A stretch of DNA of 35,086 nt from NCBI GenBank assembly GCA_937989875.1, contig CALKBO010000012.1, positions 1 through 35,086 of the forward strand, written 5' to 3'. The notes below the pieces were generated by a model. It saw nothing but the letters and a program-made list of their open reading frames with translations. It was not told the DNA's origin and ran no database searches. The position numbers and the translations under genes were made by a program. Origin of the DNA: an uncultured Collinsella sp. (GTDB taxonomy: Bacteria; Actinomycetota; Coriobacteriia; Coriobacteriales; Coriobacteriaceae). Shown in pieces: positions 8,523 to 18,060 of the stretch (position 1 is its first letter; the number at the start of each line of letters is the position of its first letter).

Positions 8523-8687
8523 GCTGTTTCACCCTTAGACAAGCGGACTGCACCTGAAATCCCGATAATCGCATCGACACGTATAAGAAAAGCTAAGCGT
8601 AGGCTCCACGAATCAAACTCCAGCAATTTAGCAAAAACCCAACGTCCTCACAGCCCTTGAGCACCCTATGCTGGATTTCACGTCACC

Positions 8688-8879
8688 TCGCGCTAAAGCG
8701 AGAAGTACTCACTGTCGGAGGATAGGTTTGACCCGAGCCACAGATCGCCATCGAGGAAGAACTCTGGCCAGCGCTGCATGAACAGCGCTTGCTCGCGCTT
8801 CCAGCGGCGCAGCTTTTTCTCGTTGGCCTCTTCCCTGCCGCGCGAGGTGAACTCGTAGTGATACAGCTCGGCATAGGGC
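8688..8879. repeat. Direct repeat, parent copy of 6621-6812
   Basis: This is the 3' end of the large glycosyltransferase gene plus five bases beyond its stop. It is 93 percent identical over 192 bases to the detached fragment at 6621-6812, in the same orientation. Confidence 0.9.
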
Positions 8880-11179
8880 GTATAGATGGTTCGATAGCCC
8901 GCCTCCCACACGCGCAGACAAAAGTCCGCGTCGTTAAAGCCGACGGCGAATTCCTCGTCGTAGCCTCCGACCCGCTCAAATACGTCGCGTCGGACCATCT
9001 GACAGGCACCAGTTACGGCGCTAAAGTTACCGGGGCGCACAGCGCGGGCAAGATAGCCCTCGCGCTTTGCCGAGAAGTCCTGGTTGGCATGGGCAAGTGC
9101 GCCACGCACGCCAACCAAGATGCCGGCATGTTGCACCAGATGATCGGCAAAGTAGAGTTTGGCGCCCACCACGCCCGCATCGGAACGCTGCAGATACCCC
9201 ATCATCTCTTCGATAAAGTCCGGACTTATGACCTCGGTATCGTTGTTGAGCAGCAGCAGATAGTCGCCCCTGGCATGCTCAACGCCAAAGTTAATGATCT
9301 TGGAGTAATTGAACTCACCCGGCCAGTACACAACGTGTGCGATGCCCTTACCTTCGGATGCAGCAGTCACGCGCTCTGGCAGGGTTTCGTAATACGCAAA
9401 CGTCTCCGGGGCTTTGCTGTTGTTCTCCACCAAGACGATCTCGTAATTGGCATACGTTGCCTTCTGAGCGATCGACATCACGCAGGCATCGAGCGTCTCA
9501 ACGTGATCCTTGGTGGGAATCACAATGCTCACCAGCGGCGCAGACTCCGGCAGCGCATAACGCATGTGATAGACAAACGGCATCTCGGTCTCCTCGACCG
9601 TTCCGCAAATGCCCAGCGCGTTAAAGTGGCGCTGAAGCGCAAGGCGCCCGGCTTCAATAGCATACGGCTTGCTATCGGCAGAACCGTCGGCGGTCGATCC
9701 CGGATGCACGCGCCAGTGATACAGCACATGCGCAACGTGCTCAAAGCGCGCGCCGGCTGCAAGGCAGCGGAGCGTCAGGTCGTAATCCTGGGCGCCCGCA
9801 ACGTCTTCTGGGGACATACCAATGTGATCGATGAGCGCCTTCTCCACCATCAGGAAATGCGTCACGCAGTTATGGCTATAGAGCAGATCGACGTTGAGCC
9901 GCGTCTTAAAGACCGGCTGGCCCCACTCCCCCGTTTTCTGAAACATATCCTCGTCGCAGAACAAGACCTGGGGGCGCTCGCCCTCGGCCGCCTTATTCAG
10001 CGCGGAAACATACTGGAATAACGCGTCCGGCTCCAGAATGTCGTCATGGTCCAGGAACGCGATGTAGTCGCCCGTCGCTTGCTCGATACCTGCGTTGGTG
10101 TTGACCACAATGCCGCCGTTGCCGGGCAGCCCGATGCGACGAACGCGCTCGTCGTGAGCACCTGCCGCAAGGTCGGCAACCGCGTCCCATTCGGGCGAGG
10201 CATCCATAAGGAGCAGTTCCCAGTTGTCATAGCTCTGGGCTAGCACCGAGTCCAGCAGCTCGCGCAGGTAGACCCGATCAGTCTTGTAGCACGGCACCAC
10301 AATGCTCACGAGCGGTCTATAGGCAAAGGCCACCGAAGTGACACACTGGCACGCCAAATCGCCCGGCTTTGCGCGATGCTGCTCAAACCATCGTCGATAA
10401 GCTGCGTCGTCTGCACGCGCGTCCTTCATACGGTTCCAGCTGTCGTCGACCATGCCGTTGTACAGGCGACCATCCATGGCGCAAAACCCGCTCTGGATCT
10501 GCTCTGTGGGATCGCTCACAATCGCGACAAAATCTCGTATATCCTGAGGCATCTCAACGCTCAGAAACGTTTTATTGACGCGGCATCCGTCCTGCTGCGG
10601 CACATAGACCTGCGACTCAAACACATGCACGGTGATATCGATAGCGTTCATATGCGTATCGAAGACCTGGAGCTCAGGTGCGCACTGGGGGTCTCCCACC
10701 CACGTAACCTCATAGCGCCACACCGCGCCGGCGTCTGTCGGCAAATAGCGAATGGCATCGATCTCGTAGCGACCGCAGCATTCGCCACGCTGCGCATCGC
10801 GGATAAGCGCGCACAGCGCAGGCTTTGCTTTGTAGTTAATCTTGGATTCCAGCTTGGCCACGCGGCTATCGAGGCGAATGGCGCCAAGCTTTTGGCCACC
10901 GGACACAAATGCAGCGTCGATCGCAGAGCCATCCAAAAACGGAAGCACCAAGACGGCGAGCTCGCGCTCGTAATCGGCAACGGAAGGGCAAAGCGCCAGC
11001 ACACGGCCATGGTCAACCGGGAGTACCAGCGACGGCACACAAGAACCGCTCGTCGTCGCGCGGACAAAGGCCTGAGAACCTTCTTGCTCAATAAGCGCGG
11101 CGACATCCTGGCCGGCAAAACGAAGCAACACAAACAGACGGCCCTGACTGCGGCAAAGTGTCAAACGCTTGATACTCAT
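8693..11179 (-). CDS. Large GT2 protein with two glycosyltransferase domains
   Basis: The protein has 828 residues. Residues 1-285 form an N-terminal region that I do not recognise. A first GT2 domain starts at PLVSIVVPCYKT (about 289-300) with metal-binding LDHDD at 376-380. A second starts at PLVSIVIPTKDH (about 548-558) with LLNNDTEV at 643-650 and ends near 790. Two-domain GT2 proteins of this kind add sugars such as rhamnose to cell-wall or capsular polysaccharides on the cytoplasmic side. The ATG at 11179 directly follows the stop codon of the preceding gene, so the five genes 15603-8693 probably form one transcript of which this is the last. Its final 61 codons are duplicated upstream of the Abi gene. 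The sugar and acceptor cannot be read from sequence. Confidence 0.9.
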   Translation of the reverse strand: MSIKRLTLCRSQGRLFVLLRFAGQDVAALIEQEGSQAFVRATTSGSCVPSLVLPVDHGRVLALCPSVADYERELAVLVLPFLDGSAIDAAFVSGGQKLGAIRLDSRVAKLESKINYKAKPALCALIRDAQRGECCGRYEIDAIRYLPTDAGAVWRYEVTWVGDPQCAPELQVFDTHMNAIDITVHVFESQVYVPQQDGCRVNKTFLSVEMPQDIRDFVAIVSDPTEQIQSGFCAMDGRLYNGMVDDSWNRMKDARADDAAYRRWFEQHRAKPGDLACQCVTSVAFAYRPLVSIVVPCYKTDRVYLRELLDSVLAQSYDNWELLLMDASPEWDAVADLAAGAHDERVRRIGLPGNGGIVVNTNAGIEQATGDYIAFLDHDDILEPDALFQYVSALNKAAEGERPQVLFCDEDMFQKTGEWGQPVFKTRLNVDLLYSHNCVTHFLMVEKALIDHIGMSPEDVAGAQDYDLTLRCLAAGARFEHVAHVLYHWRVHPGSTADGSADSKPYAIEAGRLALQRHFNALGICGTVEETEMPFVYHMRYALPESAPLVSIVIPTKDHVETLDACVMSIAQKATYANYEIVLVENNSKAPETFAYYETLPERVTAASEGKGIAHVVYWPGEFNYSKIINFGVEHARGDYLLLLNNDTEVISPDFIEEMMGYLQRSDAGVVGAKLYFADHLVQHAGILVGVRGALAHANQDFSAKREGYLARAVRPGNFSAVTGACQMVRRDVFERVGGYDEEFAVGFNDADFCLRVWEAGYRTIYTPYAELYHYEFTSRGREEANEKKLRRWKREQALFMQRWPEFFLDGDLWLGSNLSSDSEYFSL

Positions 11180-12247
11180 CTACACTTCTCGCTTTCCCAG
11201 GGCGTTCGCTGCCATGCGTTTGCAGGCACCCAGGCGCCCAAACCTCAAGACGTCGTAATCGAACATGAGCTTTTTGCACTCACGGGCATTGGGGGCCTTG
11301 CTGGTAAGCGCCGCACGCACCATAGCAGCAACAGAAGGAGCGCATTGTGCGAGCGCAGCATCGCTGCCCGCGGCAGAACCGGCAAGCGCCGTGGCAACGG
11401 CAGCAAACACCTTGCCGCAGTCCGAACCCAGCAACCTGAGCGCATCGTACAGCACCAGATCGCATAGGAAGTACGCCAGGTCATCGGCATGCTGTGCATC
11501 GAGACCGTCGCGCTGCCAGTCAGTCAGCACCGCGGAGTAAATCTTCACGTGCTCCAGCAGACGCGTCTCGTCGTCGTAGCGCATAGTGTCCATGAGCGAA
11601 CCCTTGCGCGCCACGCGGTAGTCATACAGCTTGTTCGAGATAAGCGCGCTCTTGTGCGAACGACCGTACACGGCAAAATCGAAGACCTGGTCCTCGCCAT
11701 ACTTAACGGTTTCGTCGAACACGATCCCGTTGCCCAGCAAAAACTCACGCTTGCAGGCGGTGCGCCATGCAAAGGGGCGAGATGCTTCCTTAAACAGCAG
11801 ATCGGAGCTATAGCCTTCAAACGACACATCGCGTGGGCTCAGCACATAGTTAAGCCACGGATACCCCGCCTCCAGCGGATACGGATTCGCGCCAAAGGTC
11901 AAAACATCACAGCGTTCGCGCTCAAAGGCATCGACGATCACACGGCACGCATCGGGCGTAAAGCGGTCGTCGGAATCCAAAAACGCGACGATAGGCGCCG
12001 TGGACGCGGCGATGCCTGCATTACGTGCACTCGACAGGCCGCCGTTCTCCTTATCGACCAGCGTAAAGCGAGCGTCCTTTTCGCAATAAGCGGCCGCAAT
12101 ATCGCGCGAGCCATCCGGCGAGCCATCGTTGACCAGCACACCTTCCCAATCGGGCATATCCTGCGCAAGCAGGGAGTCCAGGCACCAGGCCAGGCACTCC
12201 TCAACTTTATAGATGGGAACGACAACGGAAATCTTGGGGGTAGCCAT
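11180..12247 (-). CDS. GT2 family glycosyltransferase
   Basis: The start is ATG 12247 (MATPKISVVVPIYKVEECL), which has AGGAG nine bases upstream; GTG at 12253 lies too close to that site. The 355-residue protein has the GT-A fold marks: VLVNDGSPDGSRDIA near residues 38-52, NGGLSSARNAGI, and LDSDDRF as the metal-binding motif near residue 95. The rest (YGEDQVFDFAVYGRSHKSAL and onwards) is shared with the gene at 13453-14493, so they are paralogues. It is the fourth gene of the operon. Its product should transfer a sugar onto a surface polysaccharide precursor; donor and linkage are unknown. Confidence 0.88.
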   Translation of the reverse strand: MATPKISVVVPIYKVEECLAWCLDSLLAQDMPDWEGVLVNDGSPDGSRDIAAAYCEKDARFTLVDKENGGLSSARNAGIAASTAPIVAFLDSDDRFTPDACRVIVDAFERERCDVLTFGANPYPLEAGYPWLNYVLSPRDVSFEGYSSDLLFKEASRPFAWRTACKREFLLGNGIVFDETVKYGEDQVFDFAVYGRSHKSALISNKLYDYRVARKGSLMDTMRYDDETRLLEHVKIYSAVLTDWQRDGLDAQHADDLAYFLCDLVLYDALRLLGSDCGKVFAAVATALAGSAAGSDAALAQCAPSVAAMVRAALTSKAPNARECKKLMFDYDVLRFGRLGACKRMAANALGKREV

Positions 12248-12259
12248 AGTCACTCGCTC

Positions 12260-13378
12260 CTACTGTGCGGCCGGGACGTCATCGGGATGCGGGTTGTCGC
12301 CGTAGGAGCGCTGATACGTCAGCACGCGCCAGACCAGCGGCAGGCCACCAATCTTAAAGTAATGCTTAAACGTATTGAGCTTGCCCGGCTTCTTAAAGTC
12401 AAAGCGCGAATCGATATAGGCGCGGGGCGACTTGACCATCAGGCGCAAGTCGGTCTCGCCACGCGGATCAAACAGCGACAGGTCAAAGCGACCGGCATCC
12501 CAATCGGCCTTGAGCTCGGGGGAAGCCTTGTCCCAAAACTGCCCACGCAGCTCATCGACCAGACGCTCATCATTCCAGCGGTACGTATCGACCTTCATGC
12601 GCATTAAAATACCCTGGAGCTGAGCCTTGAGCTCGGGACGCTCGTCCAAAAAACGTTGCATCTCGGCATATTCGTCGCACACGCAAAACACCTTGTTGGG
12701 CGAATTAACGGAGCTCTTCTCGTTATCCTGGCGATAGCACAAAATGGGGTCCGTAATAAACGCGGCACGTTCGGCACAAGCCCAAACCTTAAAGTTAAAG
12801 CCTGCGTCCTGATACGAGGCGCCCGGCGTGGGAAGGAACCGAATCTGATTGTCGTTGAGGAACTCGCGTCGATAGATAGCCGACCAAATGGAAGGTTTGC
12901 GGTAGAAAATCCCCGGGCGATCGACGGGGCGATACGCGGCGCCCGTCATATGCTCATCGATAATCCCAAACAGCTCACGGCGCTCACTGGGCGTGGACCA
13001 ATACAGGTAAAAGTCGCCCTTTACCACATCGGCATGTTCAGCATCGGCCTTGGCAACCAGCTTTTGGAGCGAATCCTCAAACATAAAGTCGTCGGACTCA
13101 AGGATGCCCACGTACTCGCCGCGCGCCATCTCCAGGCCGCGGTTCATCGAGTCACCGTAGCCGCTGTTGGCTTTGTCGATCATCTTTACACGGGGGTCGC
13201 GCTCCATGTACTCGCGAATGATATCCGGCGAGCTATCGGTGGAACCGTCATTGATGCAGATGATCTCGATGTCCTTGAGCGTCTGAGTCACGGCAGAATC
13301 GAAGCACTCGCGCAGGTAGCGTTCGACATTGCAAATGGGAACAAGCAGCGAAACTTTAGGGGTATCAGAGTTCTGCAA
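12260..13378 (-). CDS. GT2 family glycosyltransferase, TTG start
   Basis: The best start is TTG at 13378 (MQNSDTPKVSLLVP), with a perfect AGGAGG five bases upstream. The frame stays open further up to 13726, but that part overlaps the preceding gene and encodes no domain. The 372-residue protein has IEIICINDGSTDSSP, ANSGYGDSMNRGLEMARG and the metal-binding LESDDFM. It is a close paralogue of the gene at 14500-15603, sharing long identical runs such as IIREYMERD and KPSIWSA.YRR.FL. Third gene of the operon. Substrate unknown; a wall or capsule glycan is inferred from its neighbours. Confidence 0.88.
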   Translation of the reverse strand: MQNSDTPKVSLLVPICNVERYLRECFDSAVTQTLKDIEIICINDGSTDSSPDIIREYMERDPRVKMIDKANSGYGDSMNRGLEMARGEYVGILESDDFMFEDSLQKLVAKADAEHADVVKGDFYLYWSTPSERRELFGIIDEHMTGAAYRPVDRPGIFYRKPSIWSAIYRREFLNDNQIRFLPTPGASYQDAGFNFKVWACAERAAFITDPILCYRQDNEKSSVNSPNKVFCVCDEYAEMQRFLDERPELKAQLQGILMRMKVDTYRWNDERLVDELRGQFWDKASPELKADWDAGRFDLSLFDPRGETDLRLMVKSPRAYIDSRFDFKKPGKLNTFKHYFKIGGLPLVWRVLTYQRSYGDNPHPDDVPAAQ

Positions 13379-13452
13379 GAGAACCTCCTGTTGAATAGCG
13401 TGTAACAGGGTTATTTTAGCAGCCGAATTGCGGCGGGCGGCAGCGCTTGGAA

Positions 13453-14493
13453 TTAGATAAAGCGCTCCAGGCAGGCTTTGAGACCACGAGTCGAAAGATA
13501 GAACAGCGTGGCGTCTGCCATCGAAACGCCCGAGGTCGTCGCGACGAACTTGTGGGCAACACGGCAAACGGCGCCCTTGGCAGGCGTATCCGCCCAGTCC
13601 GCTCCCAAAAACGTCGCGAGGTCCATGTTGACGCGAGCCGCCACGCGATGGAAGCCATCGGCATCCAAGCGCGCCAGGTCGAACACAATTAGGTCCAAAA
13701 ACCAAGTTATCAGCTCGCCGGGACACAGGTCCAAAAGACCGTAGGCCGCCCAGTCCTCCAAGACCTCCTCGAGCATCCTCATGTGGGCGTCAAGCTTTTT
13801 GGCACGAGCCTCGGCACTGTTGAACTCGTGCGTCGCCGATTCGCTCTCCATCACGTAGTGGTAGAACTTGTCCGGCATGACGACGGTCTTGCGGGCAAGC
13901 GCATAAGCCGCAAATTGGAAGACGACGTCCTCGCCCAAAGCCAAACCGGGGGCGAAGCGAATGCCTTCGCGATTGAGCAGCTCGCGCGAAAAAGCCGCAC
14001 GGCAGGCATAGGGCTGCGCATTCGAATGGAACAGCAGTTGGGGATCACGGGCGCCGAAGGTACCGGCTTTGGGGCTCATGAGTTGCTGGATGCGTTTGGG
14101 GGCAGCATCGACGGGTTCACAGACACCGCCAAAAACGGCAGCCTCGGCATCTGCAGACTCCATGGCATGCAGCACGCGCTCGACCGTCTGGGCATCGATG
14201 TAATCGTCGGCGTCCACAAAAAAGACGGTCTCGCCCACGGCGGCATCGATACCGGCATTTCGAGCACACGAGACGCCCGCGTTTTCCTGGTCAATCACCA
14301 GTACGTGATCGTCGGCCTGCGCGATCTGGCGCAACACGTTCAACGAATCATCAGTCGAACCGTCGTTGACGCAGACAACCTGAATCGAGCGCTCGGACTG
14401 GGCCAACAGCGAATCGACGCATCGCTGAATGGAGCGCGACGAATTGTAGACGGGAACGACAATGGTCGCTTTGGGGGTCAAAGTCTCTCCCAT
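13453..14493 (-). CDS. GT2 family glycosyltransferase
   Basis: ATG at 14493 follows a G-rich site (GAGGGGGTAGG) and lies six bases after the stop of the preceding gene. The 346 residues open with a GT2 fold: PKATIVVPVYNSSRSIQRC, VVCVNDGSTDDSLN, NAGVSCARNAGI and FVDADDYI as the metal-binding motif. The C-terminal half resembles that of the gene at 11180-12247 (LGEDVVFQFAAYALARKTVV). It is the second gene of the operon, and its product should add a sugar to a surface glycan. The sugar is not deducible. Confidence 0.88.
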   Translation of the reverse strand: MGETLTPKATIVVPVYNSSRSIQRCVDSLLAQSERSIQVVCVNDGSTDDSLNVLRQIAQADDHVLVIDQENAGVSCARNAGIDAAVGETVFFVDADDYIDAQTVERVLHAMESADAEAAVFGGVCEPVDAAPKRIQQLMSPKAGTFGARDPQLLFHSNAQPYACRAAFSRELLNREGIRFAPGLALGEDVVFQFAAYALARKTVVMPDKFYHYVMESESATHEFNSAEARAKKLDAHMRMLEEVLEDWAAYGLLDLCPGELITWFLDLIVFDLARLDADGFHRVAARVNMDLATFLGADWADTPAKGAVCRVAHKFVATTSGVSMADATLFYLSTRGLKACLERFI

Positions 14494-14499
14494 GTCGAC

Positions 14500-15603
14500 C
14501 TACCCCCTCAGTGATTCGATGAGGAAGGCAGCAACCACACCTGGGCCTCCAACCGAGGCGTAATACTTAGCACGCCCCAAGGCACCATCCGTCGCAAAAC
14601 TCGGATGCTCGTCAACCCAGCCCTCAGGATCTTTGAGGATGGCAGCGAGATTTGCGCGCTTCCACGGCTTGAGATCGTCAAGCGAAAACTCCCCCGCGTC
14701 CAAGGCCGCTTGGAACTCCTTGGCCATCTGAACCAGGAACTCCTTATAGAACTTAGGCGCTAGGCGCACGTAGTTCCACATGTACGAATCGTACTTAATG
14801 AGCTGATTGAACTTGAGCATGCGCGCGACGTCATCACTTGCGTGGTCACGGGCATAATCCTCTCGAATCCAACGCTCAATCTCGGCATACTCGGTATTGA
14901 CGCAAAAGACCTTAGCCGAAGAATTGACCGAGGAATTCTCGTTGTCCTGGCGATAAGACAACACGGCATCATGAAGGTAAACAGCCTTATCGGCGCACGC
15001 GATCACCTTAAAGGCGAATGACGTGTCCTGAAAGGATGCCCCCGGAGTCGGCAGGAACGTAATGCCGTTGCGCTCAAGAAAATCGCGACGGTACACGGCC
15101 GACCAAATCGACGGCTTTTGCTTAAAGAACTGCGTCGTATCGCTCGGGTGCACTGGCTTTCCACAGTCCTTGGCTTTAAACATCTCGTGCAGCGAACGGC
15201 GCTCCTCGGGCTTAGACCAGTAGAAATCAAAGTTCGCCTTCGCGAAGTCGGCATTATTGCTATCGGCGGCCGAGACAAGCTTTTCGAGTGCGTCGGACGC
15301 CATAAAGTCATCGGACTCCAAGATGCCAACGTACTTGCCACGCGCCATCTCCAGACCGTGGTTCATCGAGTCGCCGTAGCCGCTGTTGGCCTTGTCGATC
15401 ATCTTAACGCGCTCATCGCGCTCCATATACTCGCGGATAATCGCCGGCGAGTTGTCGGTCGACCCGTCGTTAATGCAGATGATCTCAATATCCTTGAGCG
15501 TCTGCGCCAGGGCGGAATCGAGACACTCGCGCAGGTAGCGCTGAACATTGTAAATGGGAATAAGCAGCGACAGAACAGGGCTGCCAGAGGCGTTAGTAGA
15601 CAA
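14500..15603 (-). CDS. GT2 family glycosyltransferase, first gene of the operon, TTG start
   Basis: The start is TTG at 15603 with AAGGAG five bases upstream; no ATG or GTG nearby fits as well. The 367-residue protein has LSLLIPIYNVQRYLREC, IEIICINDGSTDNSP, ANSGYGDSMNHGLEMARG and LESDDFM. It is the paralogue of the gene at 12260-13378, which also uses TTG. It heads five co-directional glycosyltransferase genes separated by 0 to 74 bases. A gene for a membrane acyltransferase runs the opposite way from the shared upstream region, which suits a joint role in making and decorating one surface polysaccharide. Confidence 0.88.
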   Translation of the reverse strand: MSTNASGSPVLSLLIPIYNVQRYLRECLDSALAQTLKDIEIICINDGSTDNSPAIIREYMERDERVKMIDKANSGYGDSMNHGLEMARGKYVGILESDDFMASDALEKLVSAADSNNADFAKANFDFYWSKPEERRSLHEMFKAKDCGKPVHPSDTTQFFKQKPSIWSAVYRRDFLERNGITFLPTPGASFQDTSFAFKVIACADKAVYLHDAVLSYRQDNENSSVNSSAKVFCVNTEYAEIERWIREDYARDHASDDVARMLKFNQLIKYDSYMWNYVRLAPKFYKEFLVQMAKEFQAALDAGEFSLDDLKPWKRANLAAILKDPEGWVDEHPSFATDGALGRAKYYASVGGPGVVAAFLIESLRG

Positions 15604-15669
15604 ATGTGCTCCTTAGGAAATACCTGTCGTTTCATGGTATCAAAGGGTCAGCGCGCTAGCGGGCGTTTA

Positions 15670-15675
15670 TATAAT
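15670..15675 (+). promoter_or_regulatory. -10 element for the acyltransferase gene
   Basis: A perfect TATAAT lies 41 bases before the ATG at 15716, inside TTTATATAATC. No convincing -35 sits at the expected distance (GGTCAG), so an activator may help or the -10 context may suffice. Confidence 0.5.
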
Positions 15676-15715
15676 CTATGGAGCTCGCAGAGGCAAACCG
15701 ATAAGAAAGGACGTC

Positions 15716-16846
15716 ATGCAGCCCAAAGCCGCACGCAACATACCCATCGAAGCGCTGCGTTTGGTCGCGGTCGCCGGCATCGCGGTGTTCCACACCTTTC
15801 AGTGGACCTTCCAAGCCGTCTGCGTCGGCGCCGTGGAATATGCCCCACTTGCGATATTCCCCTATTCCGGCGCGCTCGGTTTTATTAACTTGCTTGGCTG
15901 CTGGGCCAACGAGGTCTTCTTTATGATCTCGGGCTATTTTCTCATCGCTTCGGCCGCGCGTGCTTGGGACGGTGGAGCAACGTGGAAGTCGCAAATGCAA
16001 CGGACGGCGCAGCGCCTTGGCAAGGTCATTATGCCCACTGCGTTTTATTGCCTCGTGGCGCTCGCGTGGTCCACGGTCGTCTCACCCATTCCCGATGTTA
16101 CCCTCAATACGCACTACTGGTACACGCTAGGCCTTGAGTTTATCTGGGTCTATGCCGCCACGGTCTTCATGGCGCCATGGTTTGGACTGGCCAAGAGTCG
16201 ACTCCCCCAGAAAACCTACAAGACGACGGTCATCGCCGTTGGCATCCTCGCATTTGTTGTTAACGGGTATTTAGCCGCTATGAGTGCGACAAGCGCCGGC
16301 GAGTTTTCTTGGCTCCAGAAGCTCATGAGCGCTGCCACGTACGTAGTCGCGTTTTTGATCGGCGGGCTGCTCCGCGACGTTACCGATGTCATGGATTCGG
16401 ACAGAGCGGGCACCTTGGGCATGCGCTCGCTCGTAACGGTTTTGGTGCTCACCATCATCCTGGAAGGAGCACTCTCCTTCACCGGCAACCTCACGGCGAC
16501 GGCAACCCTCTCCTACAAATCGACCTCGCTGATTTCGTTTGCCCTCGCTGCCGCCTCCTTACTCTTTGCGGCAACCCGACACAGTACCTCAGGCAATCCG
16601 CGGACTGCAAGTATCATCGTCACCTTATCGACCGCCACGCTCGGTTTCTATGTGATGCAGTCGCTCACCAGTGGCTTGTGGCGTCCCGTCTTCAATACGT
16701 TGCTCGCAAACATACTGATCAGCCAAAACAGCCCGGCAGCTATATGTTTCGTCACGGGTACCGTCATTAGCATCGTCTTTGCCCTGACACTTCTCACCAT
16801 CGACGCAGCTAGAAGCCTTATCGCTCGCAAGCCCAAGCGGCAATAG
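15716..16846 (+). CDS. Membrane acyltransferase (Acyltransferase 3 family)
   Basis: ATG at 15716 has AAAGGA just upstream. The 376 residues carry about ten hydrophobic segments. The start IPIEALRLVAVAGIAVFHTF fits the family signature in which an arginine and a histidine (Arg15 and His26) sit in the first membrane helix. EVFFMISGYFLIA matches the second conserved segment. Such proteins, for example O-acetylases of the OafA group, carry acyl groups across the membrane onto polysaccharides or wall polymers. It is divergent from the glycosyltransferase operon, whose product is the likely acceptor. The acyl group and acceptor are inferred. Confidence 0.87.
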   Translation: MQPKAARNIPIEALRLVAVAGIAVFHTFQWTFQAVCVGAVEYAPLAIFPYSGALGFINLLGCWANEVFFMISGYFLIASAARAWDGGATWKSQMQRTAQRLGKVIMPTAFYCLVALAWSTVVSPIPDVTLNTHYWYTLGLEFIWVYAATVFMAPWFGLAKSRLPQKTYKTTVIAVGILAFVVNGYLAAMSATSAGEFSWLQKLMSAATYVVAFLIGGLLRDVTDVMDSDRAGTLGMRSLVTVLVLTIILEGALSFTGNLTATATLSYKSTSLISFALAAASLLFAATRHSTSGNPRTASIIVTLSTATLGFYVMQSLTSGLWRPVFNTLLANILISQNSPAAICFVTGTVISIVFALTLLTIDAARSLIARKPKRQ

Positions 16847-17016
16847 GCACGCTGCCGTCAGACCCTAAAGCCGCTACAGCCGTGGCAGGTTCCTGCGTTT
16901 TATTCAAAGCTTGCCGCCAAGGTGCGCCGAGCCTTTACAATAGGACAGTCCCAAGGACGTATTCGATAGCTTCCGTGCAGCGCTCGCCCGCCGCGCGTGA
17001 AAGGATATATTGCCCC

Positions 17017-18036
17017 ATGCCTTCAACCCTTCCCGCTCCCATCGATAAGCTCGCCATCGTCGTCGTTACGTACAAGCGCCAGGAACTCCTGGCCAACTTG
17101 TTCGACTCTATGACCGAGCTCACGGCAACGCCCTGGCGCATCGTGATTGTCGATAACGAGAATTCGCGCGAGACCGAGGCCATGTGCACCGCATTCAACG
17201 AGCGCCTGGCCAACCTGTGGGGCATCGACACCGAGCAGCCCGACGCGCAGGGCGGCACCGACCGTGTCATCTATGCCCCGCAGCTCGAAAACGGCGGCGG
17301 TGCGGGCGGCTTCTCAGCCGGCACCAAATGCGCCTACGACCTGGGCGCCCAGTGGTTCTGGGTGATGGACGACGACGTGCTCGTCATCCCCGAAGGCATC
17401 GAGCGTCTTGCCAAGTGGACCGACCGCTACGATGTCATCCAGGGTTCGCGCCTGGACTTCGACGGCGGCGCCTTCTTTTGGCAGTACCAGCTCATCCTTT
17501 CGCTCGGCATTCCCAACCCTGTCGCCAAGTGGGACTTGGGCCCCGAGGGCTACCGCGCCATGAACCAGCTGTGCTTTGAGGGCGGCATGTTCTCGCGCCG
17601 CGTGGTCGACAAGATCGGCCTGCCTGACGCGCGCTTCTTTATCTACGGTGACGATGCCTGCTACGGCTACGTAGCCAGCCAACACTTCCCCGCCGCCGTG
17701 GTCGCCGACGTGGTGCTCAAGCGCGCCCGCGCCGTCTCTAACTGGGATATCGCCGGCAAGCGCCAGCTCAACTCCACGAGCGACACCAACCGTTACTACA
17801 TCATGCGCAACCGCGGTTATCTGGCACGCTACATGCAGATCTACGGCGACTACCACCCCATGCTGTTCCGCCTGGGCAATGCCGCGACCTTCTGCAAGGA
17901 ATTCATTCGCCTGGCTGCGGTCGATAAGTGCTTTAAGACCGGCATTCCGGCGCTGCGCCGCGGCATGAAGGACGCCCGCAAGATCATCAAGGATCCCAAC
18001 TGGAAGCCCATGCCGCCCATGAAGGACACCGAGTAA
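17017..18036 (+). CDS. GlfT-like GT2 glycosyltransferase
   Basis: ATG at 17017 follows GAAAGGA at a rather long 11-base spacing; an open extension upstream to 16882 has no coding look. The 339 residues begin IDKLAIVVVTYKRQELLANL, then show IVIVDNENS, NGGGAGGFSAGTKCAYD (typical of galactofuranosyl/rhamnosyl transferases of the GlfT2 kind) and the metal-binding VMDDDVLV at about residues 118-125. IYGDDACYGYV contains the acidic pair expected near the catalytic base. It lies 170 bases after the acyltransferase gene on the same strand and probably adds a furanose or deoxy sugar to the same polymer. Confidence 0.87.
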   Translation: MPSTLPAPIDKLAIVVVTYKRQELLANLFDSMTELTATPWRIVIVDNENSRETEAMCTAFNERLANLWGIDTEQPDAQGGTDRVIYAPQLENGGGAGGFSAGTKCAYDLGAQWFWVMDDDVLVIPEGIERLAKWTDRYDVIQGSRLDFDGGAFFWQYQLILSLGIPNPVAKWDLGPEGYRAMNQLCFEGGMFSRRVVDKIGLPDARFFIYGDDACYGYVASQHFPAAVVADVVLKRARAVSNWDIAGKRQLNSTSDTNRYYIMRNRGYLARYMQIYGDYHPMLFRLGNAATFCKEFIRLAAVDKCFKTGIPALRRGMKDARKIIKDPNWKPMPPMKDTE

Positions 18037-18060
18037 CGGAAGCCGGAAACACCTCAGCGC

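Noticed and set aside
8789..10021. 410-codon plus-strand frame opposite the large glycosyltransferase
   Set aside because: No start signal or domain, while the minus strand encodes two clear GT2 domains.
13379..13726. N-terminal extension of the third glycosyltransferase gene
   Set aside because: Overlaps the preceding gene in another frame and encodes no domain; TTG 13378 has a perfect ribosome binding site.
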